Under the pieces are notes generated by a model. That model was not told the origin of the DNA and made no database searches. It worked only from the letters and a program-made list of their open reading frames with translations. A stretch of 64,000 bases of DNA from Victivallales bacterium (GTDB lineage: Bacteria; Verrucomicrobiota; Lentisphaeria; Oligosphaerales; Oligosphaeraceae): positions 1-64,000 of the forward strand of contig JAFPYX010000061.1 in the NCBI GenBank assembly GCA_017417585.1, in the 5' to 3' direction. Position numbers and translations under genes: made by a program. Positions 49,902 through 59,544 of this stretch are shown here, piece after piece; within the stretch, counting starts at the first letter, position 1, and every line of letters begins with the position of its first letter.

Positions 49902-51050
49902 TCAATAATCATGGAGGACTTCGGGCAATGCCGTCAGGAAGGCTCGAAGGTCCTCGTGGGTTGACTGGGCGGAGAAGCTGATGCGGATGGCGCCCCGGGC
50001 GAGGTTGTCCGGAACGCCCATTGACTTCAGCAGCGGACTGGTTTGACTACTTTCGGCAGAACATGCGCTGCCGGTGCCGACAAGGATGCCATATCGCTGG
50101 GCAAGCGTCCGGGCGACGATGGCCCCTTCGTAGCCGGGAATCGCAAAGTAGCAGATGTATGGCGATGCATCTGCTGGCGAGAAGAGCGGCCATCCGCCAT
50201 GTCCCAGATGCTCTATGCCCGCCCGCAATTCGTGGTTCAATGCCGTCACGGCCTCCAATGCCTCTGCCTGGTGTGCGCAGGCCGTCTCGGCGGCCTTGGC
50301 AAACAGGAGGATTCCTACGGTGTCGAGCGTGCCGTCGCGCACGCCGCCTTGTTGTCCGCCGCCGGTGATCACTGGCAGGAGCCGCAGATTTCGGCGATAG
50401 AGCAGCGCCGCGCCAGTGGCGGGGCCGCCGATTTTCCGGCTGGAGAGGATCATCAGGTCGGCCGAAGGCCAATGAAGCGGATGCTTTCCGAACGCCTGGC
50501 AGGCATCCACCAGCACAGTGGCCTCGGCCGCGCTGCCGGGCCGAGCCCCGTTCCAGCGCACGCCGGTTTCATTGTTCACTGCGGAGAGCGCGACCAGCTC
50601 GGCCTCCGCGGGCGGTTCCGGCGCAAGGGCGCCGCCGTCTCCGACCAGGAAGCCATGCCGGGGACGGTCGTTCCGGGCCTTTGCGGTCTGGAGCAGGGCG
50701 GGATGTGCGCCGAGGTCGATGGCCAGAGGGGCGTCGCCATGTTTCCAGGGGAATCCACGCAATGCGAGGTTCGCCGCCTCGGTGCCATTTGCGCACCAGA
50801 CTACCCCTGCTTCTGCAGGGGTGGTTCCGCAGAGCGCGAGCAGACGTCGCTCGGCATCCAGGATTGCACGGCGGGCGTCTTCCGCATAGCAGGTCACTCC
50901 GTGTGGATTCAGGCCAAACTTTTGAACCAGGGTTGGATATTCCGCCGCCAGCTCGGGGCGCATGGGCACGCCGGCCGCGCAGTCAAGATGAATGAAATCT
51001 GGCCGGGACATGGCTGGGGGAGATTTCAGAGAAGACGGCGAGGAACTCAT
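49902..51050 (-). CDS. Class V aminotransferase, cysteine desulfurase (NifS/IscS)-like
   Basis: A 382-residue PLP enzyme. Family marks are FIHLDCAAGVPM (usual YLDNAATTP), NGTEAANLAL, SAVNNETGVRW, DACQAFGKHPLHW, the PLP lysine in ILSSRKIGGP, GGGQQGGVRDGTLD, and an active-site Cys in GTGSACSAE. It would release sulfur from cysteine for Fe-S or tRNA-thiolation pathways. NifU/IscU partners are not nearby. The start is uncertain: the ATG at 51050 is closest to the upstream gene, but the ATG at 51011 (MSRPDFIHLD) fits the family N-terminus better. Confidence 0.88.
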   Translation of the reverse strand: MSSSPSSLKSPPAMSRPDFIHLDCAAGVPMRPELAAEYPTLVQKFGLNPHGVTCYAEDARRAILDAERRLLALCGTTPAEAGVVWCANGTEAANLALRGFPWKHGDAPLAIDLGAHPALLQTAKARNDRPRHGFLVGDGGALAPEPPAEAELVALSAVNNETGVRWNGARPGSAAEATVLVDACQAFGKHPLHWPSADLMILSSRKIGGPATGAALLYRRNLRLLPVITGGGQQGGVRDGTLDTVGILLFAKAAETACAHQAEALEAVTALNHELRAGIEHLGHGGWPLFSPADASPYICYFAIPGYEGAIVARTLAQRYGILVGTGSACSAESSQTSPLLKSMGVPDNLARGAIRISFSAQSTHEDLRAFLTALPEVLHDY

Positions 51051-51068
51051 CCGCGCAGGAGAATTCGG

Positions 51069-52943
51069 CTATTCCTCATGGGGCTTGAAATAGTCTAGAG
51101 TGATTGAAAGGCGCGAAGGCTTGAGCGGCGCCGTCGTGCACTCTTCGTCGCCAAGGAATTGCCGGGTTTGCCGAATGACATCCGAAAGGGTTTCGGTGAT
51201 CGGGATGGAAACCGTGTTGGCAAAAGCATTCTGCTGGCCGCCGTTTTCGGCTTTCTGGTAAAGCTCCAGTATGTTCTTGCCATGCGCCAGGGGGATGGGA
51301 TGGTCAGGATGGAGCTTGCTCAACCGCGCAATGGCAAGGATTGCGTTGGCAATGACGAAGTCGCGGTCGAAAACCAGCATTCCCATCGCCTCGGGGATGG
51401 TTGGCTTGGTGGCCAGGATGAACATGTTGGTGGAAATTTGGTCGATGATTGCAAAGTCTTGTTCTGTGGCCGGCTGGATGCGCGGCGCGGCCCAGCAGGC
51501 GGCGGCCCGTGCGCGTGCGGCGTCCTGAGTGCCTTCCCGGTTTGCGAAGCACTGCTCCAGATAGGGCAGGAAGACGCGTTGCGGGAAGAAGCCCATCGCC
51601 TCGAAAGCATGCGCCCTCACCGAGGAATTGGAGTCCTTGGTGGCCAGCTGGATGATGTCCGGCTCGCTGCCAGGGACCTGCAGCTTCCCGAATGCATGGG
51701 CGGCAATGGCGCGAACCAATGGCGAACGATGAGCCGCATAGGGACGGAAGTACTCCAGGTCGGCAGGGTCGCCGGCCGGCTTCAGGGTGATGACGACATT
51801 CAGGGCCGCGACAATGTTTTCCGAATTCTTCTCCATGGCGATTCGGGAACGAACGGTCTCCAGCAGCTCCCGGAATTCCCGCGCGGAGATTTGCCGGTAG
51901 GCTGCAAGCCGCACCGTGTCGTGGGAAGAATCCAAGGCCTCTGCAGTGATGTCATACGCCAGTCCACGCGGCATGTTCTCCCCGGAAAGCACGGCCTCGG
52001 CCGCTTCGCGAACCTGAGAGAAAGAGTCCGCCAGAGCAGCCAGGAGCAAGGAATGAACTTCCGGGAGGTCCGGAATCTGGGGAAGCCGGCGGAGAAGATT
52101 CACCTTGGCTTCCCGGACCGCGGGGTCGAGGTCCGGGGACGTGCCCAGCAGATGACGCAAGGCATCCCGCGTGCCGTCTCGGTAGCTCTGGTATACCGCC
52201 AGCCGCACGGACACATGCGGATCTTTGGCCAATTTCAAGGCAATGGTGTCGGTGTTGACATGAAGGTCGCTGGCGGCGGCGGCACGCGTGGACGCCTGCT
52301 CGCTTTGAGACGCGACGGCCTGCCAATGCTCGACCTCGGAGTTGCGGCTGCCGGGCGCGGACAATGCCGCACGCAGGGCGGCGTCGGCCACCTGGGGGAC
52401 GGGGCTTTTCTTGAATTTCAAGAGTGTGGCGATCGGGAAATTCTCAAAGGCGGTATCGCTTCGCTGGACAAGGGCCTCGAAGAGCGCTATCTGGAAGCCG
52501 GGATTGCCGGAGTCATTGCAGAGCGTGTCCAGATAAGAAAAATCCGCCGAGGGAAGCTGGCCGTATAGCCGCATGGCATAGTTTTGCAAAGACGCATCCG
52601 GGGCGGAGAGGAAAGGCCGGATGGCATTTTCCGGAATGGTGTCGAGGTTGGTGTCTTCCAGGGCTTCCAGGATGGCTCCCTGGACGAAGAGGTTTTTTTC
52701 GCTGCGAAGCCACCCCAGCAGCAGTTTTTGCGCACGGCTGCTGGAGTCCGTCCGAATTTCATAGGCGGTGCGGGAGCGTTCCGCAGGCGTGAGCTGTGCA
52801 TAGCCATCCTGCAGGACTTGGACACTCTGCTCGGAAAGCTCCTGCGAGGCGTGAAGGACGATCTGCTCCAAGGAGATGGGCGCCTGCTCGGTCAGCGAAA
52901 ACCACAGCGGGAACAGGAGGACGATGGAGGATAGGTGGATCAT
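51069..52943 (-). CDS. Exported HEAT-repeat protein
   Basis: A 624-residue protein with an N-terminal signal peptide (about 1-18). A solenoid of HEAT-type helical repeats follows through most of the chain: ASLQNYAMRLYGQLP, PHVSVRLAVYQSYRDG, DTVRLAAYRQI, SPLVRAIAAHAFGKL, and NSSVRAHAFEAMGFFP. There is no catalytic motif. It follows the ABC permease gene by 62 bp in the exporter-like cluster 51069-58400, so it may be a periplasmic assembly or quality-control factor for that system. This is inference from context. Confidence 0.85.
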   Translation of the reverse strand: MIHLSSIVLLFPLWFSLTEQAPISLEQIVLHASQELSEQSVQVLQDGYAQLTPAERSRTAYEIRTDSSSRAQKLLLGWLRSEKNLFVQGAILEALEDTNLDTIPENAIRPFLSAPDASLQNYAMRLYGQLPSADFSYLDTLCNDSGNPGFQIALFEALVQRSDTAFENFPIATLLKFKKSPVPQVADAALRAALSAPGSRNSEVEHWQAVASQSEQASTRAAAASDLHVNTDTIALKLAKDPHVSVRLAVYQSYRDGTRDALRHLLGTSPDLDPAVREAKVNLLRRLPQIPDLPEVHSLLLAALADSFSQVREAAEAVLSGENMPRGLAYDITAEALDSSHDTVRLAAYRQISAREFRELLETVRSRIAMEKNSENIVAALNVVITLKPAGDPADLEYFRPYAAHRSPLVRAIAAHAFGKLQVPGSEPDIIQLATKDSNSSVRAHAFEAMGFFPQRVFLPYLEQCFANREGTQDAARARAAACWAAPRIQPATEQDFAIIDQISTNMFILATKPTIPEAMGMLVFDRDFVIANAILAIARLSKLHPDHPIPLAHGKNILELYQKAENGGQQNAFANTVSIPITETLSDVIRQTRQFLGDEECTTAPLKPSRLSITLDYFKPHEE

Positions 52944-53005
52944 GGGATCGGATATGGAGAAGGAAGCGGAGCAAAAACGTCACTGCGGAACAGTGGATTG
53001 CCAGT

Positions 53006-54784
53006 TCATTTTTGCTCCTTGAAGAGGTGGTTGACACGCACGGCGGCCAGAATCAGCAGCACAACGGTAAGCCCGCAGAAGAGGATGAGGTGGTTATACC
53101 ACAATTCATGCCCCCAGATTTTATAATCCAGGTTCTGGAATCCAGAGTCCTCAAGAGTGATTTCCAATGCCGCGACAAAGGGGTTGAACATCAGGGATGC
53201 CGCCTTCACCGTTTCATTTACCCTGTTGCCGAACAGCAGCACTACCAGCGAGCCCGCCGTCATCAGGAGGGCAAAGCCGTAGGAGATGGCAGTGGCCACG
53301 CCGGTGTTGGGCGCGAATGCGGATGCGCACAATCCAGCTGAGATGAGTACCAGGCAGGTGGTGACCAGCACGCCCAGCCAGGCCAGGATGTGCCAGTAGG
53401 CCTGCCCGAAGGCAAGCAGGTTTTTCCACGCAACGGAGAAACTCTCCACGTCGAGACCGTGGGGAAGGCAGCTCAGGAAGCTGGGGGCGGTAATGTCCTC
53501 GAAGAAAACCAATGCCAGGAAAATGGGCAGGCTGGACAAGAGGAAAATCACCACGTAAAGCAGCGCGGCCTTGAACTTGCCCAGGATGACGCGGGTTGAT
53601 GATAATGGAGTCAACCTCAATAATAGCAGTGTATTACTTGTAATTTCATCCGTGATGCTCCCGCTGGAGACCGTCGGGGCCAGCAGCGCGACCAGTCCGA
53701 GTTGAAAGATGATGGCGCCGGCGCGGATGGAGTCCATCTCGACGCTGCCGATCTTGAGGGTGATCAGGAATAGCATGATCAGCGAGAGGCAGATGCATCC
53801 CGTCAAGGCGCGGATGATGAATTTGGGGTTGCCGAAGATCTTGGAGCGCATTTCGGCGACGAAGACGGGGTTGCGGCGCATCGGGATGGGCTTCTTGCGG
53901 CGCATCGGGTCGATGAGATAGAAGGGCCAGCCAAGCTTGCGCTTGATCATTGTCTTGGTGTCGGTGTATTGGGTCACGGTGGTGTTCTTCCCGAAGCGGG
54001 GCGGCGCAAAGAGATAGTGCGCAAAGAGGGCGAAGAAAACCACGCCGAGAATGAGCATGCTCCAGATGAAGAAGCTGAAGACGTTGCCGGAGGAAGCCCC
54101 GACCACGCTGCTTTCGTAGTTCTCGGCGAACTGCAAGGCGAAGAGCGCCTCGTAGGGCGAAAGCGCACGAAGCTTCACGAAATAAATGTGGAGGGGAGAC
54201 ATCGGGAGCATCACCGAGGGAAGCCAGGTCGCCCCGGCCAGGACGACAATACCTAAATATGTGCCTAGCAATGAGATATAGCTTCTCTTGCAAATCGAGC
54301 TCATGGCCAGCCCCAGAAGTCCGTAGACAATGGTCGATAGGCCGACGATGGCCAGGGCTTTGCTCAGCGAATTCAGGCTGATGCCCCCGGACAAGGCGCA
54401 CAGCGCCATCACCGGCACGGAGACGATGAAGAGCACTATCGACACGCCAAGCGTGCCAAAGAGCTTTCCAACCAGAATTTCGCCTGGGGTTAGCAGCGAG
54501 GTCTGCAGCATCGTGAAGGTGTTGTGCTCGCGCTCGGCGGTGATGGCGCTGGCGGTGAAACCGGCTGTCATCAGGATCATGAAGGTGAGTTCGGTCCCCA
54601 GGAAAATGGTGAAGAGCTCGTTGCTGTTGGAGTCCGAGAAGACGCCGGTGCGCGGCCAGAGGATGAAGAGAATCGTGCCGAGCGTCAAGATTGTCAGGCC
54701 TGCCAGGAATGCGGTCAGGGGCTTGCGGATGCCGACCACGAATTCGCGCTTCAGGATGGGATTTTGGGTAAGGCTGGCAAACAT
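53006..54784 (-). CDS. ABC-2-type permease with two fused six-helix halves
   Basis: A 592-residue integral membrane protein with about twelve helices in two ABC-2-like halves. The first (residues ~20-290) starts NPILKREFVVGIRKPLTAFL and contains ITAEREHNTFTMLQTSLLTP, a typical coupling segment. The second (~330-592) starts with MRSKIFGNPKFIIRALTG and has SITDEITSNTLLLLRLTPLS, the equivalent segment. It should pair with the ATPase at 54890-55849. I chose the ATG at 54784; a TTG four codons upstream is open. The A+T-rich TAATTG-type leader lies directly before it. It is gliding/copper-type exporter-like, substrate unknown. Confidence 0.88.
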   Translation of the reverse strand: MFASLTQNPILKREFVVGIRKPLTAFLAGLTILTLGTILFILWPRTGVFSDSNSNELFTIFLGTELTFMILMTAGFTASAITAEREHNTFTMLQTSLLTPGEILVGKLFGTLGVSIVLFIVSVPVMALCALSGGISLNSLSKALAIVGLSTIVYGLLGLAMSSICKRSYISLLGTYLGIVVLAGATWLPSVMLPMSPLHIYFVKLRALSPYEALFALQFAENYESSVVGASSGNVFSFFIWSMLILGVVFFALFAHYLFAPPRFGKNTTVTQYTDTKTMIKRKLGWPFYLIDPMRRKKPIPMRRNPVFVAEMRSKIFGNPKFIIRALTGCICLSLIMLFLITLKIGSVEMDSIRAGAIIFQLGLVALLAPTVSSGSITDEITSNTLLLLRLTPLSSTRVILGKFKAALLYVVIFLLSSLPIFLALVFFEDITAPSFLSCLPHGLDVESFSVAWKNLLAFGQAYWHILAWLGVLVTTCLVLISAGLCASAFAPNTGVATAISYGFALLMTAGSLVVLLFGNRVNETVKAASLMFNPFVAALEITLEDSGFQNLDYKIWGHELWYNHLILFCGLTVVLLILAAVRVNHLFKEQK

Positions 54785-54889
54785 TTTAATTAGCAATTAG
54801 CATTTTATTGCACCTAGGCAATTGCTTCCAGAGGGGACCACGCATGGTGGCTTTGAACTTTATGCCCCCTATGCCTTTAGCACTAGCTA

Positions 54890-55849
<960 letters not shown>

Positions 55850-55862
55850 GGATTTGACTATC

Positions 55863-58400
55863 TTACGGGGCTGCGGAAGGGGAAGGGACGGAATTGCGAC
55901 GGAAGACCAGCGTCGCCTGGACCTGGTTCACCCACCAAGTCTGTTCGCGGGTGGAGTGAGCGTTCTCCTGGATGTCGTCCTGCGCGGAGGTGCTTACAGG
56001 AATGAAATTGACGGCGAGGCGTGCGTTCGCGGCGTCGAAGGCCTTGGCGGACTCCTCGCCAAACTGGCTGTTCTGCGGCGAGCTGGAAAGCGGCTCGATG
56101 GGCTGGTCCGTCTTCTGGTCGAAAAGGCACACCTGGACATCCGATGACGTGGAGTTCTCCACCAGCCCGTGATGGATATTTGCCCCGCATAGGGTTCCGG
56201 ACGGGATGCAGAAAGGCAGCTCGACATTCACCGGCACCCGGTTGCGTCGGCTGTAGCGTTGTTCATCCGAGGCGGAATACGTGGCGCTGAAAAGCAGTCC
56301 GGTGCATTTCCCATGCTTCCAGTACCGCGCCAGAGTGGAATTCATGTCCAGTGACATCCAGGTGAGTTCGGGGGGGACCGTGAAGGTGTCGCCCGTGGTT
56401 GGCCAGCTGAGGTGCAGTGGGATCAGCGTGATCCGGTACTCGTAGGTGCTGAAATCGCCGCCCTGGCATACAATCTTGCACTCCTCGCCGGGAGTGTCCT
56501 TCCGCAGGATGGAAACCAGGCAGACTGCGGGAACTCTCAGCAGGCGTGCCGACAGGAATTCCCGCACTTGCACCAGCACAGTGTCGTTCTCGACGGCGTT
56601 GTCGGCGATTCCGGTGAGGCTGGTGTCGGAGTTGGAGAGTGTTTTCATGGCGCCGGGCAGCATCAGCAACGCCCGGTTGAACGGGCAGAGGGTGTCCGGG
56701 ACGTTCCACTCCAGGAGTCGCATGGCGCCGTCGGCCGCGATCTCCAAGGTGGGCAATTCGGCTTTTTGGGGGGTCTCCAGTTCCCGGGAAGCCAACTGCC
56801 AGTTGGCGGCGCGGGGCCGGTTTTCCTGGAGCGAGAGGCGATTCAGCGCGATGGTGTCGGCGTCGGCGTTCACGAGCAGGCGATTCTGCTCCAGCGCGGT
56901 TGTGGCGGAATCCACCGAGGTTTTTTCCGCGCGGGGGAAGAGGAAGCCTGTTGCCCCGTCAAGCTGCAGGTCGAGCGAAATGTCCGACCGGCTGGCCAGA
57001 TTCGCGTAGTGGATGGAGGGGCCTGGTGCGCCGTCCCAGACTGCTATGGTCACGGTGTTGAGTTGACGGTCCGGCTGGTTGGCGGAGAGGTTGTGCGCAT
57101 GGATTACAATGACGAAGGTCATGATGATTCCCAGCAGGCAAATCATCCCCCAGCCGGTCGCCGGGCGATGGATCCGCGTGAAGACGGCCAGAAGGATTGC
57201 CGCTCCAAGCACGTAAGCCAGCAGATAGAATCCCAAGGTCCGGAAGGGTGGGATGGAATAGCCCAGCAGCTGGTTCTGGATATTTTCTAGCAGCAGCTGG
57301 GAGTCCGGCCGACGGGAAAGGGAGACGAACGATGCGTGCCGGAGGATGGAATTCCACAGCGGAATGCTCGTCTCCGGTTCGTAATAGGCAAACTCCATGG
57401 GGTCGAAGGCAGTCCAGAGGACCATCCCCAAGCCGTACTGGCGAAGCACCATCATGGGGCGGCCGTCCATGGTGGAGAGGATTGTGGAATCCTCAGGCAC
57501 GATGACTTCCTGGAAGTCATAGCCCGGCACTTTGGCCAGATCGCCATTCTCGTCGCGCCAGGCATATTCACGGGGCGGGAACCCCCAGGCCTTGCGCAGG
57601 GCATTGCCGTCGTCCAGATGGCATACACCGTCAGGAATGACCGGGAGCATGCCGCGCAGTGGACTGTTGTAGAGGGCCTGGCTGGGCTTGGCGCCGCAGA
57701 TGACCAGAAGTCCGCCTCCGCGCACGTAATCCCGAAGGGCATTGAATTGAAGTGGCGTGTACTCGGAATATCTATCCTGAAGCGCCAGGACGATGGAGAT
57801 GTTCTGATATTCTGCAAGACTGGAGGGGGGCGGATTGGAGCCGACGGCGCCGAAATTCACGAAGCGGGCCAGATTGTCCAGCCGGCGGTCTTTGGAGAGA
57901 TTCGGCAAGAAGAGTATTTCGCTGGCGGATGACGCGCTGTACAGGGCGGCAATGAACATGTAGTCCTTTGGTTCGAAGCTGGCGGTTTCGACGTCTTCGG
58001 CATTGGTCCGGCCTCCCTGACTGGGAATGGGGGTGCCGATGTATTGATCCCCGTGCATAAGTTCGACATCACCGCTAGCAGTATGCTGAATCAGTCGGTA
58101 GATGTAGCGGCTGGCGGAGGCGTACACGATGGGAATCGAGCCGTTGATGGTGGAATGCGGGGGCAGAGTCAGGGTTCGATAGAAGATCGCGCCTCCGCCG
58201 GCGCCGTCCGGCGTGATCTGCACCGTGACATCCGCCGGGGTGTCGTCCGGATTGTTCAGTGAATAATAGGCACGCACCATCTCGCCATTGTATCGTGGGA
58301 GACTGGAGCCGCTTCGAAGCGTGAGGCTGAATATTTCCGGTGCGGCCAGGAGGCTTCCTGCCAGCGCGGCAAGGAGAATGGCAGTCAGGGCTTTGCTCAT
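55863..58400 (-). CDS. Large envelope protein with central transmembrane segments
   Basis: An 845-residue protein. It has a signal peptide (about 1-20) and an N-terminal beta-rich periplasmic domain. An alpha/beta domain follows, with ISIVLALQDRYSEYTPLQFN and LRDYVRGGGLLVICGAKPS, resembling the amidotransferase-like fold of GldG/DUF4350-type proteins. Two or three transmembrane helices lie near the middle (FYLLAYVLGAAILLAVF, GMICLLGIIMTFVIVIHA), and a long beta-rich C-terminal periplasmic part ends the chain. The ATG at 58400 (MSKALTAILLAALAG) is preferred over an open extension without signal-like sequence. Together with the adjacent ABC genes it suggests a GldFG-like system; the function is unknown. 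Confidence 0.85.
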   Translation of the reverse strand: MSKALTAILLAALAGSLLAAPEIFSLTLRSGSSLPRYNGEMVRAYYSLNNPDDTPADVTVQITPDGAGGGAIFYRTLTLPPHSTINGSIPIVYASASRYIYRLIQHTASGDVELMHGDQYIGTPIPSQGGRTNAEDVETASFEPKDYMFIAALYSASSASEILFLPNLSKDRRLDNLARFVNFGAVGSNPPPSSLAEYQNISIVLALQDRYSEYTPLQFNALRDYVRGGGLLVICGAKPSQALYNSPLRGMLPVIPDGVCHLDDGNALRKAWGFPPREYAWRDENGDLAKVPGYDFQEVIVPEDSTILSTMDGRPMMVLRQYGLGMVLWTAFDPMEFAYYEPETSIPLWNSILRHASFVSLSRRPDSQLLLENIQNQLLGYSIPPFRTLGFYLLAYVLGAAILLAVFTRIHRPATGWGMICLLGIIMTFVIVIHAHNLSANQPDRQLNTVTIAVWDGAPGPSIHYANLASRSDISLDLQLDGATGFLFPRAEKTSVDSATTALEQNRLLVNADADTIALNRLSLQENRPRAANWQLASRELETPQKAELPTLEIAADGAMRLLEWNVPDTLCPFNRALLMLPGAMKTLSNSDTSLTGIADNAVENDTVLVQVREFLSARLLRVPAVCLVSILRKDTPGEECKIVCQGGDFSTYEYRITLIPLHLSWPTTGDTFTVPPELTWMSLDMNSTLARYWKHGKCTGLLFSATYSASDEQRYSRRNRVPVNVELPFCIPSGTLCGANIHHGLVENSTSSDVQVCLFDQKTDQPIEPLSSSPQNSQFGEESAKAFDAANARLAVNFIPVSTSAQDDIQENAHSTREQTWWVNQVQATLVFRRNSVPSPSAAP

Positions 58401-58416
58401 AACAGGGCGGTGAACA

Positions 58417-59439
58417 CTAGTGTTTGCCAGGCAGTTTCTTGCCGAAGTCCAGCAAGGTGGTGATGTCCTCCAGATCAAGCGAGCCGTCCGGCATCAATGC
58501 GGTATTGACCAGGAGGTTGGCGCCGTGCTGGTAGGCATAGCGCATCTTCTCCAGCAGTTTTTCGGCCTTGAGGTGATGGCCGGCCTCGCCGGCATTGAAG
58601 CCGCGGCCCCCGGGGGTGAGGGATTGGCGGACTTCCAGGGGCTTGTGATGGCGGTTGGCGGCGATGTGCCCGCGGGTCTCCGCGTCGTCCTGTTCGGAGG
58701 GCAGAGTCTCGGCGACCGTGTAGAAATCCTCCGTGCCGGTGTGCCCCTGCCGGAAAGCGACCAGCGTGGATGGCTGCAGCCCATGAACCAGGTCGTATAG
58801 GTCCTGAGGGGACCACTCAGGAAATTGGCGCTTGATGCGGCGCAGGCCGTTGAAGGAAATCGCGGCGACGGGACCGTATTGCGTGAGCAGCTCATGTAGC
58901 TGCGCATGGACGAAATCCAGATACTCCTGCTGGGGCGCCGCCGGAATGCCATCCGGCCACTTGTGGTGGTTGACGCCCAGCGAATACTCCAGGCTCAGCC
59001 CCAGGCCGTGGTATTCGCAGACCGATGCCAGCTCCGCCACGAAGTCCCGATGTGCGGGGCTGTGGACGCTGTTGAAGTCGGTGAGCGCGGTGTGGTAGAG
59101 GCTGAAGCCGTCGTCATAGACGGCGGGGAAGGCGAGATACCGCGCTCCGGCGGCGATGGCCAACTCAATAATGTCGATGGGATCGAAGTTCTTGGCGGTG
59201 AGCTGCTTTTCCAGTGCGGCATACTCCGCGATGGGATACTCTTCGCGTTCGATGACGTCCTCGTGGCGACCAATCAGCCCATGCAACCCGAAGAAGACCG
59301 ACAGCCCAAGATGGGCATTGGCAAACCACGCCCGCCCGGCCTCCAACGGGTCCTCGCGATAGAGCTCCGCCTGGTCGAAGAGGTAGGTCGGCACCCCGTC
59401 GGGGACACCTTCTTCGTTGTAGTTTACCGTCAGGGCCAT
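58417..59439 (-). CDS. GH29 alpha-L-fucosidase-like protein lacking the nucleophile
   Basis: A 340-residue protein without a signal peptide. It follows the GH29 fold from end to end: WFANAHLGLSVFFGLHGL (family WFxxAKFGIFIHWGxYS), AIAAGARYLAFPAVYDDGFSL (family AKxAGAKYxVLTxKHHDGF), RDFVAELASVCEYHGLGLSL, and GANLLVNTALMPDGSL (family GNLLLNIGPxxDG). At the nucleophile position the family WFDG/WND reads ISFNG, that is Asn for Asp, and the KHHDGF dyad is VYDDGF. I infer a pseudo-enzyme or altered activity. The ATG at 59439 is used. It lies between the exporter cluster and glyA. Confidence 0.8.
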   Translation of the reverse strand: MALTVNYNEEGVPDGVPTYLFDQAELYREDPLEAGRAWFANAHLGLSVFFGLHGLIGRHEDVIEREEYPIAEYAALEKQLTAKNFDPIDIIELAIAAGARYLAFPAVYDDGFSLYHTALTDFNSVHSPAHRDFVAELASVCEYHGLGLSLEYSLGVNHHKWPDGIPAAPQQEYLDFVHAQLHELLTQYGPVAAISFNGLRRIKRQFPEWSPQDLYDLVHGLQPSTLVAFRQGHTGTEDFYTVAETLPSEQDDAETRGHIAANRHHKPLEVRQSLTPGGRGFNAGEAGHHLKAEKLLEKMRYAYQHGANLLVNTALMPDGSLDLEDITTLLDFGKKLPGKH

Positions 59440-59544
59440 GAAAATGATTACCGCAGAACTCAGTTCTGCGCACAGAACTTTTTGGCGAGCTGGTCTAGCC
59501 TTTCTAGATGAACTAGCCAACTTGGCCTTGCCTTTGTACCCTTT

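Noticed and set aside
49684..49905. 73-codon minus-strand frame after the NifS-like gene
   Set aside because: It would start with TTG, and it spans the two REP-like repeats in different reading phases, so it is unlikely to be a gene.
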